Of a stretch of DNA of 64,000 nucleotides, positions 52,447-61,682 are shown piece after piece (the stretch's first letter is position 1; every line of letters begins with the position of its first letter). The position numbers and the translations under genes are program-made. The notes below the pieces were generated by a model, which had not been told where the DNA came from, made no database searches, and saw only the letters and a list, made by a program, of their open reading frames with translations. Origin of the DNA: VMCP01 sp964408945 (GTDB taxonomy: Bacteria; Bacteroidota; Bacteroidia; NS11-12g; UBA955); assembly GCA_964408945.1 (NCBI GenBank), contig CAYPBJ010000003.1, forward strand, positions 82,301 through 146,300. The letters run 5' to 3'.

Positions 52447-53547
52447 CTAGTTCTTTTGAAATACTCTTACAAAATCAACTTCCATAGTTTGGGGAAAAAC
52501 CGTAGTTCCATCTGGGTAACCAGGCCAATTTCCACCAACGGCAACATTAAAAATGAAGAAGAATTTATTGTTGAACGGATAAATGCTTCCGGTTATTGAC
52601 GGAGTAATGGTATGAAATAATTTATCGTCCATATACCACTTAATTTGGTTTTGCTCCCAAATAATGGTAAATACATGGTACTGATCATCAAACTCTCCAG
52701 CAGGCAAACTTATTTGTCCGGTGCGGTAAGTTGACGGAAAACTACTTCCCCAATGAGCGGTTCCATAAACGGTATTGGGAATATGCCCCACCAACTCCAT
52801 AATATCAATCTCACCACATGCAGGCCATCCAGCAGAAGTTATGTTAGAACCCAACATCCATAGAGCAGGCCAAATACCTTGTCCCTTCGGAAGTTTAGCT
52901 CTCATATCAATTCTACCGTATTGAAATTCCTTTTTACCTTGAGTGACAATACGTGCAGAAGAATATTCAGCATTGGCAACATTCTCTTTTTTAGCCGTAA
53001 TGATCAATCTACCATCTTTAACTACACAATTGTTCGTGCCTTCGGTATAATACTGAGATTCGTTGTTACCCCAACCGCCGTTACCACGACCTACGTTGTA
53101 AGACCAACTTCCCATGTCTAACTCTGAACCGTTGAATTCATCGGCCCATACTAAGTTATACCCAGAATACGAATTAGGTGTATTGTATCCATCTTGAAGT
53201 CCGGCTTCGTCAATCAATACACTATCAGTCTTTTCAATAAACTTTGTCGCCGTGGAATGTGCACGTACCCTGATAGGGTATTTACCGGGTTTATCAAAGG
53301 TGTGACTGGCATTTCCGGTAGATGATTCCACCAAAACACCCGACGAACCTGAGCCAAATAAAACGCTGTAGTAGTTTACTTTTTGGGCAGTCGCCTTCAC
53401 ATCAACTTTACCTCTTACATTGCTAGCCAAGGCAATTTCCACCATTAAATTTTCTGGTAATTCGGCCTTGGGCTCCACCTCAGTACCGGTACAGCTCGCA
53501 GCAAGAATTCCAATTACTGCCAAAAAGTTTAATCCCACTATGCGCAT
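52447..53547 (-). CDS. GH16 beta-glucanase (laminarinase-like) lipoprotein
   Basis: The 366-residue product has a lipoprotein signal (ILAASC, Cys about 19). A PKD-like domain (about 40-115, ending in GKYPIRVRAHS) precedes a GH16 domain that begins LVWADEFNGSELD (about 133-145). The catalytic motif is EIDIMELVG (E-x-D-x-x-E, about 243-251), with GIWPALWMLGSN before it. The NVAVGGNWPGYPDG loop and the C-terminal MEVDFVRVFQ are typical of bacterial 1,3(4)-beta-glucanases. Its ATG overlaps the stop of the upstream PKD lipoprotein by one base. Probably surface-exposed. Confidence 0.92.
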   Translation of the reverse strand: MRIVGLNFLAVIGILAASCTGTEVEPKAELPENLMVEIALASNVRGKVDVKATAQKVNYYSVLFGSGSSGVLVESSTGNASHTFDKPGKYPIRVRAHSTATKFIEKTDSVLIDEAGLQDGYNTPNSYSGYNLVWADEFNGSELDMGSWSYNVGRGNGGWGNNESQYYTEGTNNCVVKDGRLIITAKKENVANAEYSSARIVTQGKKEFQYGRIDMRAKLPKGQGIWPALWMLGSNITSAGWPACGEIDIMELVGHIPNTVYGTAHWGSSFPSTYRTGQISLPAGEFDDQYHVFTIIWEQNQIKWYMDDKLFHTITPSITGSIYPFNNKFFFIFNVAVGGNWPGYPDGTTVFPQTMEVDFVRVFQKN

Positions 53548-54896
53548 TATTGTTGTGAAATATCATCAAGATAATAGGTACCCGCATTGGCAACTCCCCA
53601 TCCTGGGAACAGCACCAAACGATCAAAAACATCAGCAGTTGCATCGCTGAAATCCACACTGATTTCAACCCACTCATTGGCCTTTGTAATTGTTACATCC
53701 TTCTCAATTAACTGAGTGGTTAATGCACTGTTTTCCAATTTTACCCTGAAATCACCTGTAGCTGGAGCCCATACCTTCAATGTGATGGTCTTCTTAGTTG
53801 CAAAATTTAACTTGCTTGATAAATTCACATAAATACCTGCCCACGTCTCGTTTCCATGCACAGTTTCCAATACTTTGTTAGAAGTGTTGATGCCAGCTTT
53901 TGAAGGATTGTTAACAATAGAGTATGAACTTCCCCCGAAAACATTGAACTCAGGCTCGGTTCCTTCAAAATCCAATGGTAAAGCGAATGTGGGATCTGTT
54001 CCCCCACCACCGTTGTTGATGGGATAATCATCTGGAACCAATCTGATGTACCAAGCCAAAGCAGGATCGGCAGCATCTTCATAGCGTAAGAACAATTCAT
54101 TTTCAGAAATACGAACAATTTTATAGGTTTGAACACCTGTTACATATCCAATATAACTCTTGCCTGAAACCGTTAAAGTAGTATCAGTAGCACCCATGGT
54201 CAAGGTCCATTTTTCGTTCAATTGATCATCATAAGGTGCACGGTAGTCACCCACATTGGTTTGAGTAGAACCTGCAAAATTGGGAGCTTGTTTTGTGTTA
54301 AGGTAAATATCACCCCCAGTCTTCATGTCAAAACCAAAACCCTGCAATCTGAAAACATATTGATCGTTATACAAACCTGCTCCTGCTTTTTCTAAACGCT
54401 TTGCAGCATACCATTCAGGGTAATTTCCTGCAGACGCTGATGAAGGATTTGGACCCACACCAAAATGCACGTCACGGGTTGAATCTATCACCCAAGTTTT
54501 GTATCCTTTTCCTGCAGCACCACCCGTCAATAAGGTGTATAACGGGTCACTCAACAAGGTAGGATCATCTTGATCAATGGTGATGGTCTGAGATGTGCTC
54601 GCACTTCCTCCAGAGTTAAATACGGTCAAAGTAACGGTGTAGCTGCCCTTGTTTGGATAACTCGACTCAGCCAAAGAACCTTCGCCATTCGTTCCATTTC
54701 CAAAATCCCATTTTGCAGTCAAAGATTTATTCTTAGCTTCAAACTTGATGATGTTTGGATTGGTAGCAGATGGCTCATAAGTAAATAAAGCATCTGCTTG
54801 AGTTGGTGCTTCGCCCAACTTCGGATCATCTTCTTTACAGCTATTCAAACCCAACATTCCTGCGGTTAGAATAGACATCAATAATAATTTTCTCAT
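53547..54896 (-). CDS. PKD-domain surface glycan-binding lipoprotein (SusE-position)
   Basis: The product is ~449 residues from the ATG at 54896, which gives a lipoprotein signal (MRKLLLMSILTAGMLGLNSC). A PKD domain follows (about 45-105: AKWDFGNGTNGEGS ... GSYTVTLTVFNSGG), then a long domain with TWVIDSTRDVHFGVGP. A C-terminal carbohydrate-binding-like beta-sandwich covers about 310-449 (WAPATGDFRVKLENSALT, SVDFSDATADVFDRLVLFPGW). The position after susD and the lipoprotein signal mark it as the locus's glycan-binding protein. No catalytic motif is seen. The frame opens 45 bases earlier, without a signal peptide. Confidence 0.83.
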   Translation of the reverse strand: MRKLLLMSILTAGMLGLNSCKEDDPKLGEAPTQADALFTYEPSATNPNIIKFEAKNKSLTAKWDFGNGTNGEGSLAESSYPNKGSYTVTLTVFNSGGSASTSQTITIDQDDPTLLSDPLYTLLTGGAAGKGYKTWVIDSTRDVHFGVGPNPSSASAGNYPEWYAAKRLEKAGAGLYNDQYVFRLQGFGFDMKTGGDIYLNTKQAPNFAGSTQTNVGDYRAPYDDQLNEKWTLTMGATDTTLTVSGKSYIGYVTGVQTYKIVRISENELFLRYEDAADPALAWYIRLVPDDYPINNGGGGTDPTFALPLDFEGTEPEFNVFGGSSYSIVNNPSKAGINTSNKVLETVHGNETWAGIYVNLSSKLNFATKKTITLKVWAPATGDFRVKLENSALTTQLIEKDVTITKANEWVEISVDFSDATADVFDRLVLFPGWGVANAGTYYLDDISQQ

Positions 54897-54916
54897 ATTT
54901 CTAGTATTAAATTTAA

Positions 54917-56410
54917 TCAATAATTCGGGTTCTGTGACCAATTTCCACCAGATAAATCAATTTCAACCTGTGGAATAGGGAATAACTCATGCTTTCCAGG
55001 TACAAAATCCTTGATTTCTTGAGCAGCCTTTCCGGTTCTCACCAAATCAAAGAATCTATGTCCTTCGCAAGCCATTTCCAATCTGCGCTCATTCCAAATT
55101 GCTTCAATTAAAGCACTTCCAGAAGCGGTAATAGGCTGAACCTTTGCACGGGTTCTAACCAGATTTAAGTATTGCAAAGCACGACCTTCATTGGCAGCAT
55201 TTGCACGTGCATTTGCCTCAGCAGCCATCAATAACACATCGGCATAACGAATGATTTTGTAATTCACCGGACTGGTCAAATCATTATCAGGCAAACCAAT
55301 TTCTCCTTGCTTTTTAATGTACTTGTTGTTGTAATAACCCGTGTGTCCTCCACCACCTAATCCGTATTTTATATCTCCCGGACGAGGTTGTTTTTTGATA
55401 AATGCGTCTAAATCTAACACGGTTGCATCTCTTCTCACATCGCCAGCTTCATAGGCATCATAAAGGTCTTTAGTGGGCAAATTATAGCTATTTCCATCTC
55501 CGTAAATTGGGCCATCGTACTGACGAATTCCATGGAAACCAGGAGCAGCATTTCCCTCCAAACAAATCAAACATCCGTAACTTCCACCCTCTGCACCAGT
55601 ATATTCTACATCGAAAACGGTTTCTGAATGACCTTCATTTGCAACAGCAAACATCTTTGTTACGTCTGAAATTAAACTGTAGTTTCCGTCGTCAATCACT
55701 TGCTGGAAAGTGGCAGCCGCTTGATCAAACTTGTTCTGATACAAATACACTTTACCCAATAATGCCAAGCAAATACCCTTGTTTACTCGTCCCTTTTGTG
55801 AAGATGTCCAATCTAAAATTCCTGCCGCATACTGCAAATCTTGTTCTATGCGAGCATAAACTTCAGACTTAGGAGTTCTGCTTGTTTTGGTAACCTCATC
55901 TGCTCCCAATCGCTTATCAATGATCAGCGGAACATCTCCAAAATACTTCACCAATTGAGAGTAATAAAACGCCCTCAAAAAAGTAGCCTCAGCGAGTATC
56001 TTATCCTTACCGTCAAAATCAATCTTATTCTTATGCTCCAAAATGTAATTGGCGCGAGCAATACCCGCATAATTCCATCTGAAGACGTTGCGCAATTCCT
56101 GATTCACCGCATCGTGCTTCATTTCGTCCATCTCGTGCAAGCCCTCAGAATCTGTTACACTCTCTCCACCAGCAATCGAATTATCAGATGCTATCTCGCC
56201 AATCCAAATATCAATGAATGTACCTTGCAGCAAATCATAAGCTCCTGTTAATGCGCGCTCGTAATCAACTGCAGTTTCAAAATAATTTTCTGCGTCTTGT
56301 GTATATAACGGATTGATATCCAAGAATTTCTTACACCCTGAATGAAACAGAGATAATATTCCCACGGTCAACAATCCCAATAATTTTCCTTTTTTCATGT
56401 TCTTCATCAT
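54917..56410 (-). CDS. SusD/RagB-family surface lipoprotein
   Basis: The 497-residue product has a lipoprotein signal (FHSGC, Cys about 26) followed directly by KKFLDINP, the SusD hallmark. TPR-like helices cover the N-terminal half (ATFLRAFYYSQLVKYFGDVPLI, about 142-163, is the family block). The C-terminal RYADVLLMAAEANARAN ... WNERRLEMACEGHRFFDLVRTGKA block and KHELFPIPQVEIDLSGG...QNPNY end are textbook. It acts as the substrate-capturing lid of the SusC transporter. Its start overlaps the susC stop by one base; MMKNMKK leaves three possible ATGs. Confidence 0.95.
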   Translation of the reverse strand: MMKNMKKGKLLGLLTVGILSLFHSGCKKFLDINPLYTQDAENYFETAVDYERALTGAYDLLQGTFIDIWIGEIASDNSIAGGESVTDSEGLHEMDEMKHDAVNQELRNVFRWNYAGIARANYILEHKNKIDFDGKDKILAEATFLRAFYYSQLVKYFGDVPLIIDKRLGADEVTKTSRTPKSEVYARIEQDLQYAAGILDWTSSQKGRVNKGICLALLGKVYLYQNKFDQAAATFQQVIDDGNYSLISDVTKMFAVANEGHSETVFDVEYTGAEGGSYGCLICLEGNAAPGFHGIRQYDGPIYGDGNSYNLPTKDLYDAYEAGDVRRDATVLDLDAFIKKQPRPGDIKYGLGGGGHTGYYNNKYIKKQGEIGLPDNDLTSPVNYKIIRYADVLLMAAEANARANAANEGRALQYLNLVRTRAKVQPITASGSALIEAIWNERRLEMACEGHRFFDLVRTGKAAQEIKDFVPGKHELFPIPQVEIDLSGGNWSQNPNY

Positions 56411-59310
56411 TAAAATTTAAACTGGAATCCCAAAGAAACAGTTCTAGCCTGCGGATAAAATCCGTAATCAATTCCTGAACCCAAAGGTCCACCTATAGAT
56501 CCAATATCTGGGTCAAAGCCCATATAGCGTGTCAAAGTAATCAAGTTATTCGATGCCAAATAGAAACGAGCCGTAGTGAATCTCATTTTCTTCAACATTC
56601 TGTTGCTGAAAGAATACCCAATTTGCAAGTTTCTCAATCTCAAGAAAGATCCGTCTTCAACAAAGTAATCAGAGAAAACCGTGTTGCGGTTCAAATCAGT
56701 GGTTAAACGAGGATTCTCATCAGTGGTTTCAGCACCTGTCCAACGATTGATGGTATAGTTCAATTGATTCGCATAAGGTTGCTGGCGCTCGTAGTTTCTA
56801 ACAATTTCTTGCCCTACAGCAGCGTATAAATTCGCGGAAACATCAAAGCTCTTGTATCGGAAGTTCAATGCCAAACCAAAAGTGAAGTCAGGAATGGGAG
56901 ATCCAATCATTTTCTTGTCAGAATCGTTGCTGAAATTGATCACTCCATCACCATTTTGATCGACAAATTTCAAATCACCCGGCTTTGCGCCTGCTTGTTT
57001 TACAGGAGAAGCATCAATTTCGGCTTGAGTTTGGTAAACCCCAGCCACCTCGTATCCAAAGAAATAACCAATAGGGAACCCAGTTTGGAAACGAGTAGCA
57101 ATGTTTCCACCCACACCAAAAGGCGCACCTGGAATAAAATCTACCCCTTCAGGAGTCGCTGTTACTTTATTTCTCAACCATGCGGTATTGAAATTCACCT
57201 GCAAACTGCTGTATTTTCTGAACTGCTTGCTGTAACCCAATTCCAATTCCAATCCTCTATTGTGCACGTTTCCAGCATTGATGATGGGAGGATAACTTCC
57301 AGGACCAGCCGTTCCCATCAAAGCAGAAACATCGGGTTGGAACAATAAGTCGCGTGTGTTTTTAACAAAGAAGTTGAACGCCGCCGTGAACGACTCGCCC
57401 AACTCGGCATCGATACCCAAATTGAACTGATGAGTGGTTTCCCATTTCAAATCAGGATTAGAAGCTCTTCCAATGGCAACACCCTGAGTGATGATATCGT
57501 TGAACACATACACCCCTTCGCCGTTCAACATTCCGCGGTAAGCGAAATTATCAATCTGGTCGTTTCCGCTCACACCATAACTGGTTCTCAATTTCAAGCT
57601 ACTTACCTTTTTAAATGTCCAAAAAGACTCATCCGAAATCACCCAAGCACCTGAAACGGTCGGGAACAATCCATAACGGGAGTTTGGACCGAATTTCGAA
57701 GATCCATCTCTGCGCAAAATGCCCGATAAAATATACTTTCCGGCGTGGTTGTATTCCGTTCTAAAGAAAGTTGACAACAAACGCTCCTGAAATTGGAAAG
57801 AATATACGTTGTTCAAGAATCCACCGGGAGCCAAATTCGCAGAAATATCTGCATAATCTAAACTATTGTTGGGAATGTTATAAGCGGTACCACCCAATCC
57901 CAAACCATCGCGCTTGAATACTGAGACACCCAAGGTACTCTTCAAGGTTGAATTTGAGGTCAATTGTTTAACGTGATTTACAAAACTCTCGAAGTTCAAA
58001 TCGCCGTAAGTATTTCTTCCTTCGTAAACACTTGCTCCGCGATCAATCAAAGTTCCTGGAGCAATTTCCACTTGGCTAGGATCCAAATTTGCGTTGATGG
58101 CGGTGTTTTGTGCCTTACCTGGTCCGTACCAAACCAAAGGCGAGAATACCTTATTATCTACCAACGCGTAATTGTAGTTCAAACGATTGGTGAAAGTTAA
58201 ATTCTTGGTTACTTTCCATTCAAGTTCCTCTTTACCCACGAACTTATTTACTACTGCCCAGTTGTAAGAATTTTGCATCTGAGCCAATGGATTGATGATG
58301 TCGTTCACCTCTTTCAAATAGGTGTAATTTCCAAATTCATCTCTTACTGGTTCTGTTGGATAAGCATTTATGGTATTATACAACACGGAACCTATGCCAT
58401 TTTCAGGCAATCCTGATCTATTTTCATTGGTGAACAAGAAAACACTGCTCAACTGCAGCTTGTCTGACATTCTTGTATCAAAATTCACCCTAGCATTCAA
58501 ACGCTTGAAGCTCGCTTTATCCAAACCCACAATTCCTTGCTGATCAAAATACGAACCACCAATTGAATATCTGCTGGTTGCAGTTCCACCGGTTGCACTG
58601 ATGTTCAACTGCGTGATATGTGCCGTTGCAAACACCGAATCTTGCCAATTAGTTCCAACACCCAAAGCCGTATTCTTAAATGGCATGGGGCGGTTTCCGT
58701 TGGCAAACATTTCGTTTTTCAAAATGGCATACTCATTAGCATTGAGCATATCTAACTTCTTTGCGGTCTGTTGGAAGCCCTGAAATCCAGAAACTTCAAA
58801 CTGAGGAGCCGCATTCAATCTACCCTTTTTGGTTTCAATCAAAATAACGCCATTGGCTGCTCTCACACCATAAATACCCGCTGTGGCATCTTTCAACACG
58901 TTGATGGATGCAATGTCTGACGGATTCAAAGCGTTCAATCCCTCAGAATCATAAATAACCCCATCCACTACAATCAAAGGATCATTATCCCCGAAGGTAG
59001 ATAGTCCTCTGATTCTGATGCTAGATCCACCACCCGGCGAACCAGAGTTGGTACTCACGGTAACACCTGCCAACTGACCTTGGAGCGCTTGATCCATTCG
59101 AGAAACATTCATTTTCTCTAACTTCTCTCCCTTCAAAGTGGCATTTGCCCCAGTAAATTCCTTTGCTTTTGCGGTACCATATCCCACAACCACCACTTCG
59201 TCAATCTTCTCGGCAGTGTCTTTGGCAACCTGAGCCGATGCCGAATTGACTGCCAGTAGGCAAAATGCAGCGGTTAATAATTTGGTACACTTATGGTAAG
59301 ATACATCCAT
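56410..59310 (-). CDS. SusC/RagA-family TonB-linked outer-membrane transporter
   Basis: The 966-residue product has a signal peptide (ending NSASAQ, residue about 27). After it comes the TonB-box-like EVVVVGYGTAKAKEFTGA and the plug (ALQGQLAGVTVSTNSGSPGG, SIRIRGLSTFGDNDPLIVVDGVIYD split here at GDND, INVLKDATAGIYGVRAANGVI). A barrel of the SusC type ends in QARTVSLGFQFKF. The usual N-terminal carbonic/CNA-B-like domain of SusC is missing, which is an allowed variant. It is the first gene of the PUL-like operon susC-susD-PKD-GH16. A divergent start with the AlgH gene leaves about 90 bases for both promoters. Confidence 0.95.
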   Translation of the reverse strand: MDVSYHKCTKLLTAAFCLLAVNSASAQVAKDTAEKIDEVVVVGYGTAKAKEFTGANATLKGEKLEKMNVSRMDQALQGQLAGVTVSTNSGSPGGGSSIRIRGLSTFGDNDPLIVVDGVIYDSEGLNALNPSDIASINVLKDATAGIYGVRAANGVILIETKKGRLNAAPQFEVSGFQGFQQTAKKLDMLNANEYAILKNEMFANGNRPMPFKNTALGVGTNWQDSVFATAHITQLNISATGGTATSRYSIGGSYFDQQGIVGLDKASFKRLNARVNFDTRMSDKLQLSSVFLFTNENRSGLPENGIGSVLYNTINAYPTEPVRDEFGNYTYLKEVNDIINPLAQMQNSYNWAVVNKFVGKEELEWKVTKNLTFTNRLNYNYALVDNKVFSPLVWYGPGKAQNTAINANLDPSQVEIAPGTLIDRGASVYEGRNTYGDLNFESFVNHVKQLTSNSTLKSTLGVSVFKRDGLGLGGTAYNIPNNSLDYADISANLAPGGFLNNVYSFQFQERLLSTFFRTEYNHAGKYILSGILRRDGSSKFGPNSRYGLFPTVSGAWVISDESFWTFKKVSSLKLRTSYGVSGNDQIDNFAYRGMLNGEGVYVFNDIITQGVAIGRASNPDLKWETTHQFNLGIDAELGESFTAAFNFFVKNTRDLLFQPDVSALMGTAGPGSYPPIINAGNVHNRGLELELGYSKQFRKYSSLQVNFNTAWLRNKVTATPEGVDFIPGAPFGVGGNIATRFQTGFPIGYFFGYEVAGVYQTQAEIDASPVKQAGAKPGDLKFVDQNGDGVINFSNDSDKKMIGSPIPDFTFGLALNFRYKSFDVSANLYAAVGQEIVRNYERQQPYANQLNYTINRWTGAETTDENPRLTTDLNRNTVFSDYFVEDGSFLRLRNLQIGYSFSNRMLKKMRFTTARFYLASNNLITLTRYMGFDPDIGSIGGPLGSGIDYGFYPQARTVSLGFQFKF

Positions 59311-59401
59311 AGTCTTATTGTTTTTTCAACAATATGTAAAGTTTTCGATTATTCCAAATCGCCTTTTCAATTGTTCAACTTTTTTTATAACATTGCAGTT
59401 C

Positions 59402-59956
59402 TTGAACGCACAAATATCTAACGGAACCTTGCTAATTGCAGAACCGTTCATCACCGATGAGCATTTCTTCAGGAGGCTCATTGTCATCATTGACCACAAC
59501 CATGACGGTACTTTGGGCGTTGTTGTCAACGAAGTTTCTCCCTATTTTGTGCGCATTGAGAACGAAGACAAAAGTACGTCTTTAGAGCTGCCACTTTGCC
59601 TCGGCGGACCTGTTGATCAAAAAGATTCTATCAATATTTTACACAAAAACCCTGAAATTGAGGGTTCTGTTTCTGTTGGATGCGGATACTTTTGGGGAGG
59701 CGACACCTATGAAATCCTTACGCACTACAAAAATGGGCTGCTTAACAAAGATCAGACCTATGCCATTTCTGGATACTGCGGATGGGCACCCGGCCAACTC
59801 CAAAAAGAACTTAAGGCCCAAACCTGGATCACATCCAAATTCAAGCCCGAATACCTTTCCAAACACAGCGACGACGCATGGAAGCAAGCTCTAACAGACC
59901 TCGGCGGAACCTACGAGTGGCTTTCACACGCCCCCTATGATGCTTCGTTGAATTAA
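59402..59956 (+). CDS. YqgE/AlgH-family protein (TTG start)
   Basis: The ~184-residue protein from a TTG at 59402 matches the family length (about 185). It begins (M)NAQISNGTLLIAEPFITDEHFFRR, the AlgH start, and continues with LIVIIDHNHDGTLGVVVNE, LCLGGPVDQ, DSINILHKNPEIEGSVSVGCGYFWGGD (as separate conserved blocks LHKNPEI and GYFWGGD), and GYCGWAPGQLQKEL. No ATG is available nearby; a further TTG at 59393 or 59318 is possible, but the latter adds a non-homologous hydrophobic extension. The family is named for a Pseudomonas alginate regulator, but its molecular function is unknown. Confidence 0.83.
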   Translation: MNAQISNGTLLIAEPFITDEHFFRRLIVIIDHNHDGTLGVVVNEVSPYFVRIENEDKSTSLELPLCLGGPVDQKDSINILHKNPEIEGSVSVGCGYFWGGDTYEILTHYKNGLLNKDQTYAISGYCGWAPGQLQKELKAQTWITSKFKPEYLSKHSDDAWKQALTDLGGTYEWLSHAPYDASLN

Positions 59957-59957
59957 A

Positions 59958-60734
59958 TCAATCTACCGGATACATCACCTTCAAGCGAAAACCCAAAGTG
60001 GTAAGCTTTTCCACAAAATCATTGATTTCCCTGATGTCGGCATGTCGGGTTTGAATATCAAAAATGACCTCTTTAAAAATTTCCATGCAATGCGCGCCGT
60101 GATAGGCTTCCTGATGCCCTTTTTGCTCTTCCAAAAACGGAATCACCTGCCCTAAATTGAGTCCATCTGCAAAATCATCATCCAAAGAAAGCGTCGCCTC
60201 CCCCGGTCCCCAATAAGCCACATAAATGGGATAATGATTGCAAGGAAGTGGCAAAATGTACTGATCGGCCACGAAATGATCATCAAACGCCGTCACATTT
60301 CTCAGATCAGCCATTTCCCCCCAGGCAAAATCACCAAACTTTGTGGCGCTATCCTCCTCAGGCACACCCAAAGCCACATTCAATAGCGTATCGGTTGCAG
60401 TCACCACATCTACAATGGCCAGCGGCCGAAGCCAATTTTCTTCTTTTCGGGGGATGCTTTCATCTCGGGGGATGCTTTTACGCTGCAATCTCAATCCATA
60501 CAGCGAATGTCCCTCACCCCCCATGTGTTTCTCCAAAAGCGTATTGGACATGATGCCGAAAGACATTTGAAACGAATCCCACTTGAGCGAATCAAACGTG
60601 CTCTGGAATTTAGCCAACGGTGTATTCGCATTTTCCCAAAACTTAAAAGTGCCGTTCTGAGTTTGAGCCGTCAAAAAACTCCCATTCATCGAAAAGGAAG
60701 CAATCAGAAGAAGAAAAAATGCTTTGAGACTCAT
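59958..60734 (-). CDS. Secreted hypothetical protein
   Basis: The product is ~258 residues from the ATG at 60734 (signal MSLKAFFLLLIASFSMNGSFLTAQ, cleavage after TAQ); the frame opens 39 bases earlier. No known domain is recognised. Features: an N-terminal NGTFKFWENANTPLAKFQ segment, a middle strand-rich part with VALGVPEEDSATKFGDFAWGE, a Pro/Tyr-rich LPLPCNHYPIYVAYWGPGEAT, and an acidic C-terminal alpha/beta part (HADIREINDFVEKL). Residues about 88-100 contain the duplicated hexapeptide KSIPRD/ESIPRK encoded by a tandem 18-bp repeat. Convergent with the AlgH gene, 1 base apart. Confidence 0.75.
   Translation of the reverse strand: MSLKAFFLLLIASFSMNGSFLTAQTQNGTFKFWENANTPLAKFQSTFDSLKWDSFQMSFGIMSNTLLEKHMGGEGHSLYGLRLQRKSIPRDESIPRKEENWLRPLAIVDVVTATDTLLNVALGVPEEDSATKFGDFAWGEMADLRNVTAFDDHFVADQYILPLPCNHYPIYVAYWGPGEATLSLDDDFADGLNLGQVIPFLEEQKGHQEAYHGAHCMEIFKEVIFDIQTRHADIREINDFVEKLTTLGFRLKVMYPVD
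60448..60483 (-). repeat. In-frame 18-bp tandem duplication (GGGGATGC units)
   Basis: Two 18-bp units (CGGGGGATGCTTTCATCT, then a copy changed at its last bases) are consecutive and in frame. On the coding strand they give KSIPRD and ESIPRK. The core GGGGATG also occurs twice at 34326-34350 with 15-bp spacing. Confidence 0.7.
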
Positions 60735-60781
60735 TGAAGGCAAAAATCGGGATTTATTGTCGTAACTTTGCATTTGCGTTT

Positions 60782-61154
60782 GGGGTTGATCGGAATTGAC
60801 GGGATGATTGAACGCGGTGTAAGCAGGTGGTGCGTTGTAAGTGTTGCACCGAAATCAGAACTTTCAAACCATTAAGAGGCGAAAATAACTACGCCATGGC
60901 TGCTTAATCCGAGCGATTAGCACATTGCCATTTGTCTCGAACTTCTTGACTCGTGCCGAGGTTCATCAGAGGCAATCGACCTGCACGGGTATGCACAAGG
61001 AATTGCGAATGGCCTTAAGCATTATAAAGTTCGCTAAGGTTACCCTGTGGCAAGAACGGAGCCTAAGATAACCCGAAAATCAATCCAGTTCTAAACCTGT
61101 AGAAAGCGCCAGCTTTCGCATCTCCGGACGGGGGTTCGATTCCCCCCAACTCCA
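60782..61154 (+). ncRNA. ssrA: tmRNA (SsrA)
   Basis: tmRNA rescues stalled ribosomes by trans-translation. The 5' end GGGGTTG (60782 region) pairs with CAACTCC near 61147-61153 to make the acceptor stem. The T-arm GGGGGTTCGATTCCCCC precedes it and the 3' CCA is not encoded. The tag reading frame is GGC GAA AAT AAC TAC GCC ATG GCT GCT TAA (60878-60907), giving GENNYAMAA, preceded by the ATTAAGA resume context. Pseudoknot-like pairings fill the middle. The length of ~373 bases is normal. Confidence 0.95.
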
Positions 61155-61179
61155 CTGATATCAATAACTTATCACTTTA

Positions 61180-61210
61180 AAACCCCAGGAGCCCAGTGTT
61201 TTCGGGGTTT
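61180..61210 (+). terminator. Weak terminator-like hairpin after tmRNA
   Basis: AAACCCC and GGGGTTT pair over a 17-base loop; only three T follow, within the stem. It may end tmRNA transcription. Confidence 0.4.
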
Positions 61211-61221
61211 GTAAAACATTT

Positions 61222-61587
61222 CTAAGTCCAAAATTCTTTGGTTAAGTAAAAAACAGTATCGATAAAATAATGTACACCATTTTTCGTAAGCACATTCTCA
61301 TCATGTAAGTCCTCAATAATTACTCCAATGTTATAATTGACATAGTCATTATTTCGATTATTGATAAATCCATTCGCCTCCAGAAATTCTTTTACTTTGC
61401 TCAGGTCAGTTTCTTGGGTAATTGAAACAAAAGGTTGTTTTACAACTGCATACAGGATTTGATTTTCTTCTGTAAAACCCAAGAGTTCATAGGCAGTATC
61501 AGGAAAAAAGAAATTATGTAAAAGAAGATTATGTGTGTAATACCCCAAAAAAGAATTCGTTAAAAATTGAAATTCATCAACATAAAT
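61222..61587 (-). pseudogene. C-terminal fragment of a polyvalent-protein kinase-like domain
   Basis: The frame has no ATG. Translating upstream of the TTG at 61548 still gives protein-like sequence (IYVDEFQFLTNSFLGYYTHN) until a TGA at about 61590. LLLHNFFFPDTAYELLGF, LYAVVKQPFVSI, EANGF and the kinase-like VIIEDLHDENVLTKNG ... YFIDTVFYL (Asp ... Asn and Asp metal-binding pattern) resemble the kinase domain found at the end of large polyvalent proteins of conjugative elements and phages. The N-terminal bulk is missing, so this is a broken remnant. It lies directly after tmRNA on the opposite strand. Confidence 0.7.
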
Positions 61588-61682
61588 TCACATAAATTAT
61601 GATCTGACTATTGTGGTGTATTTTAAATATTGGTTTTTTATTATTGTATAATTATTATTGAGATTATTTCAAATTGAACTGT

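Noticed and set aside
61155..61682. tRNA gene next to tmRNA
   Set aside because: No cloverleaf or second T-arm beyond the tmRNA's own.
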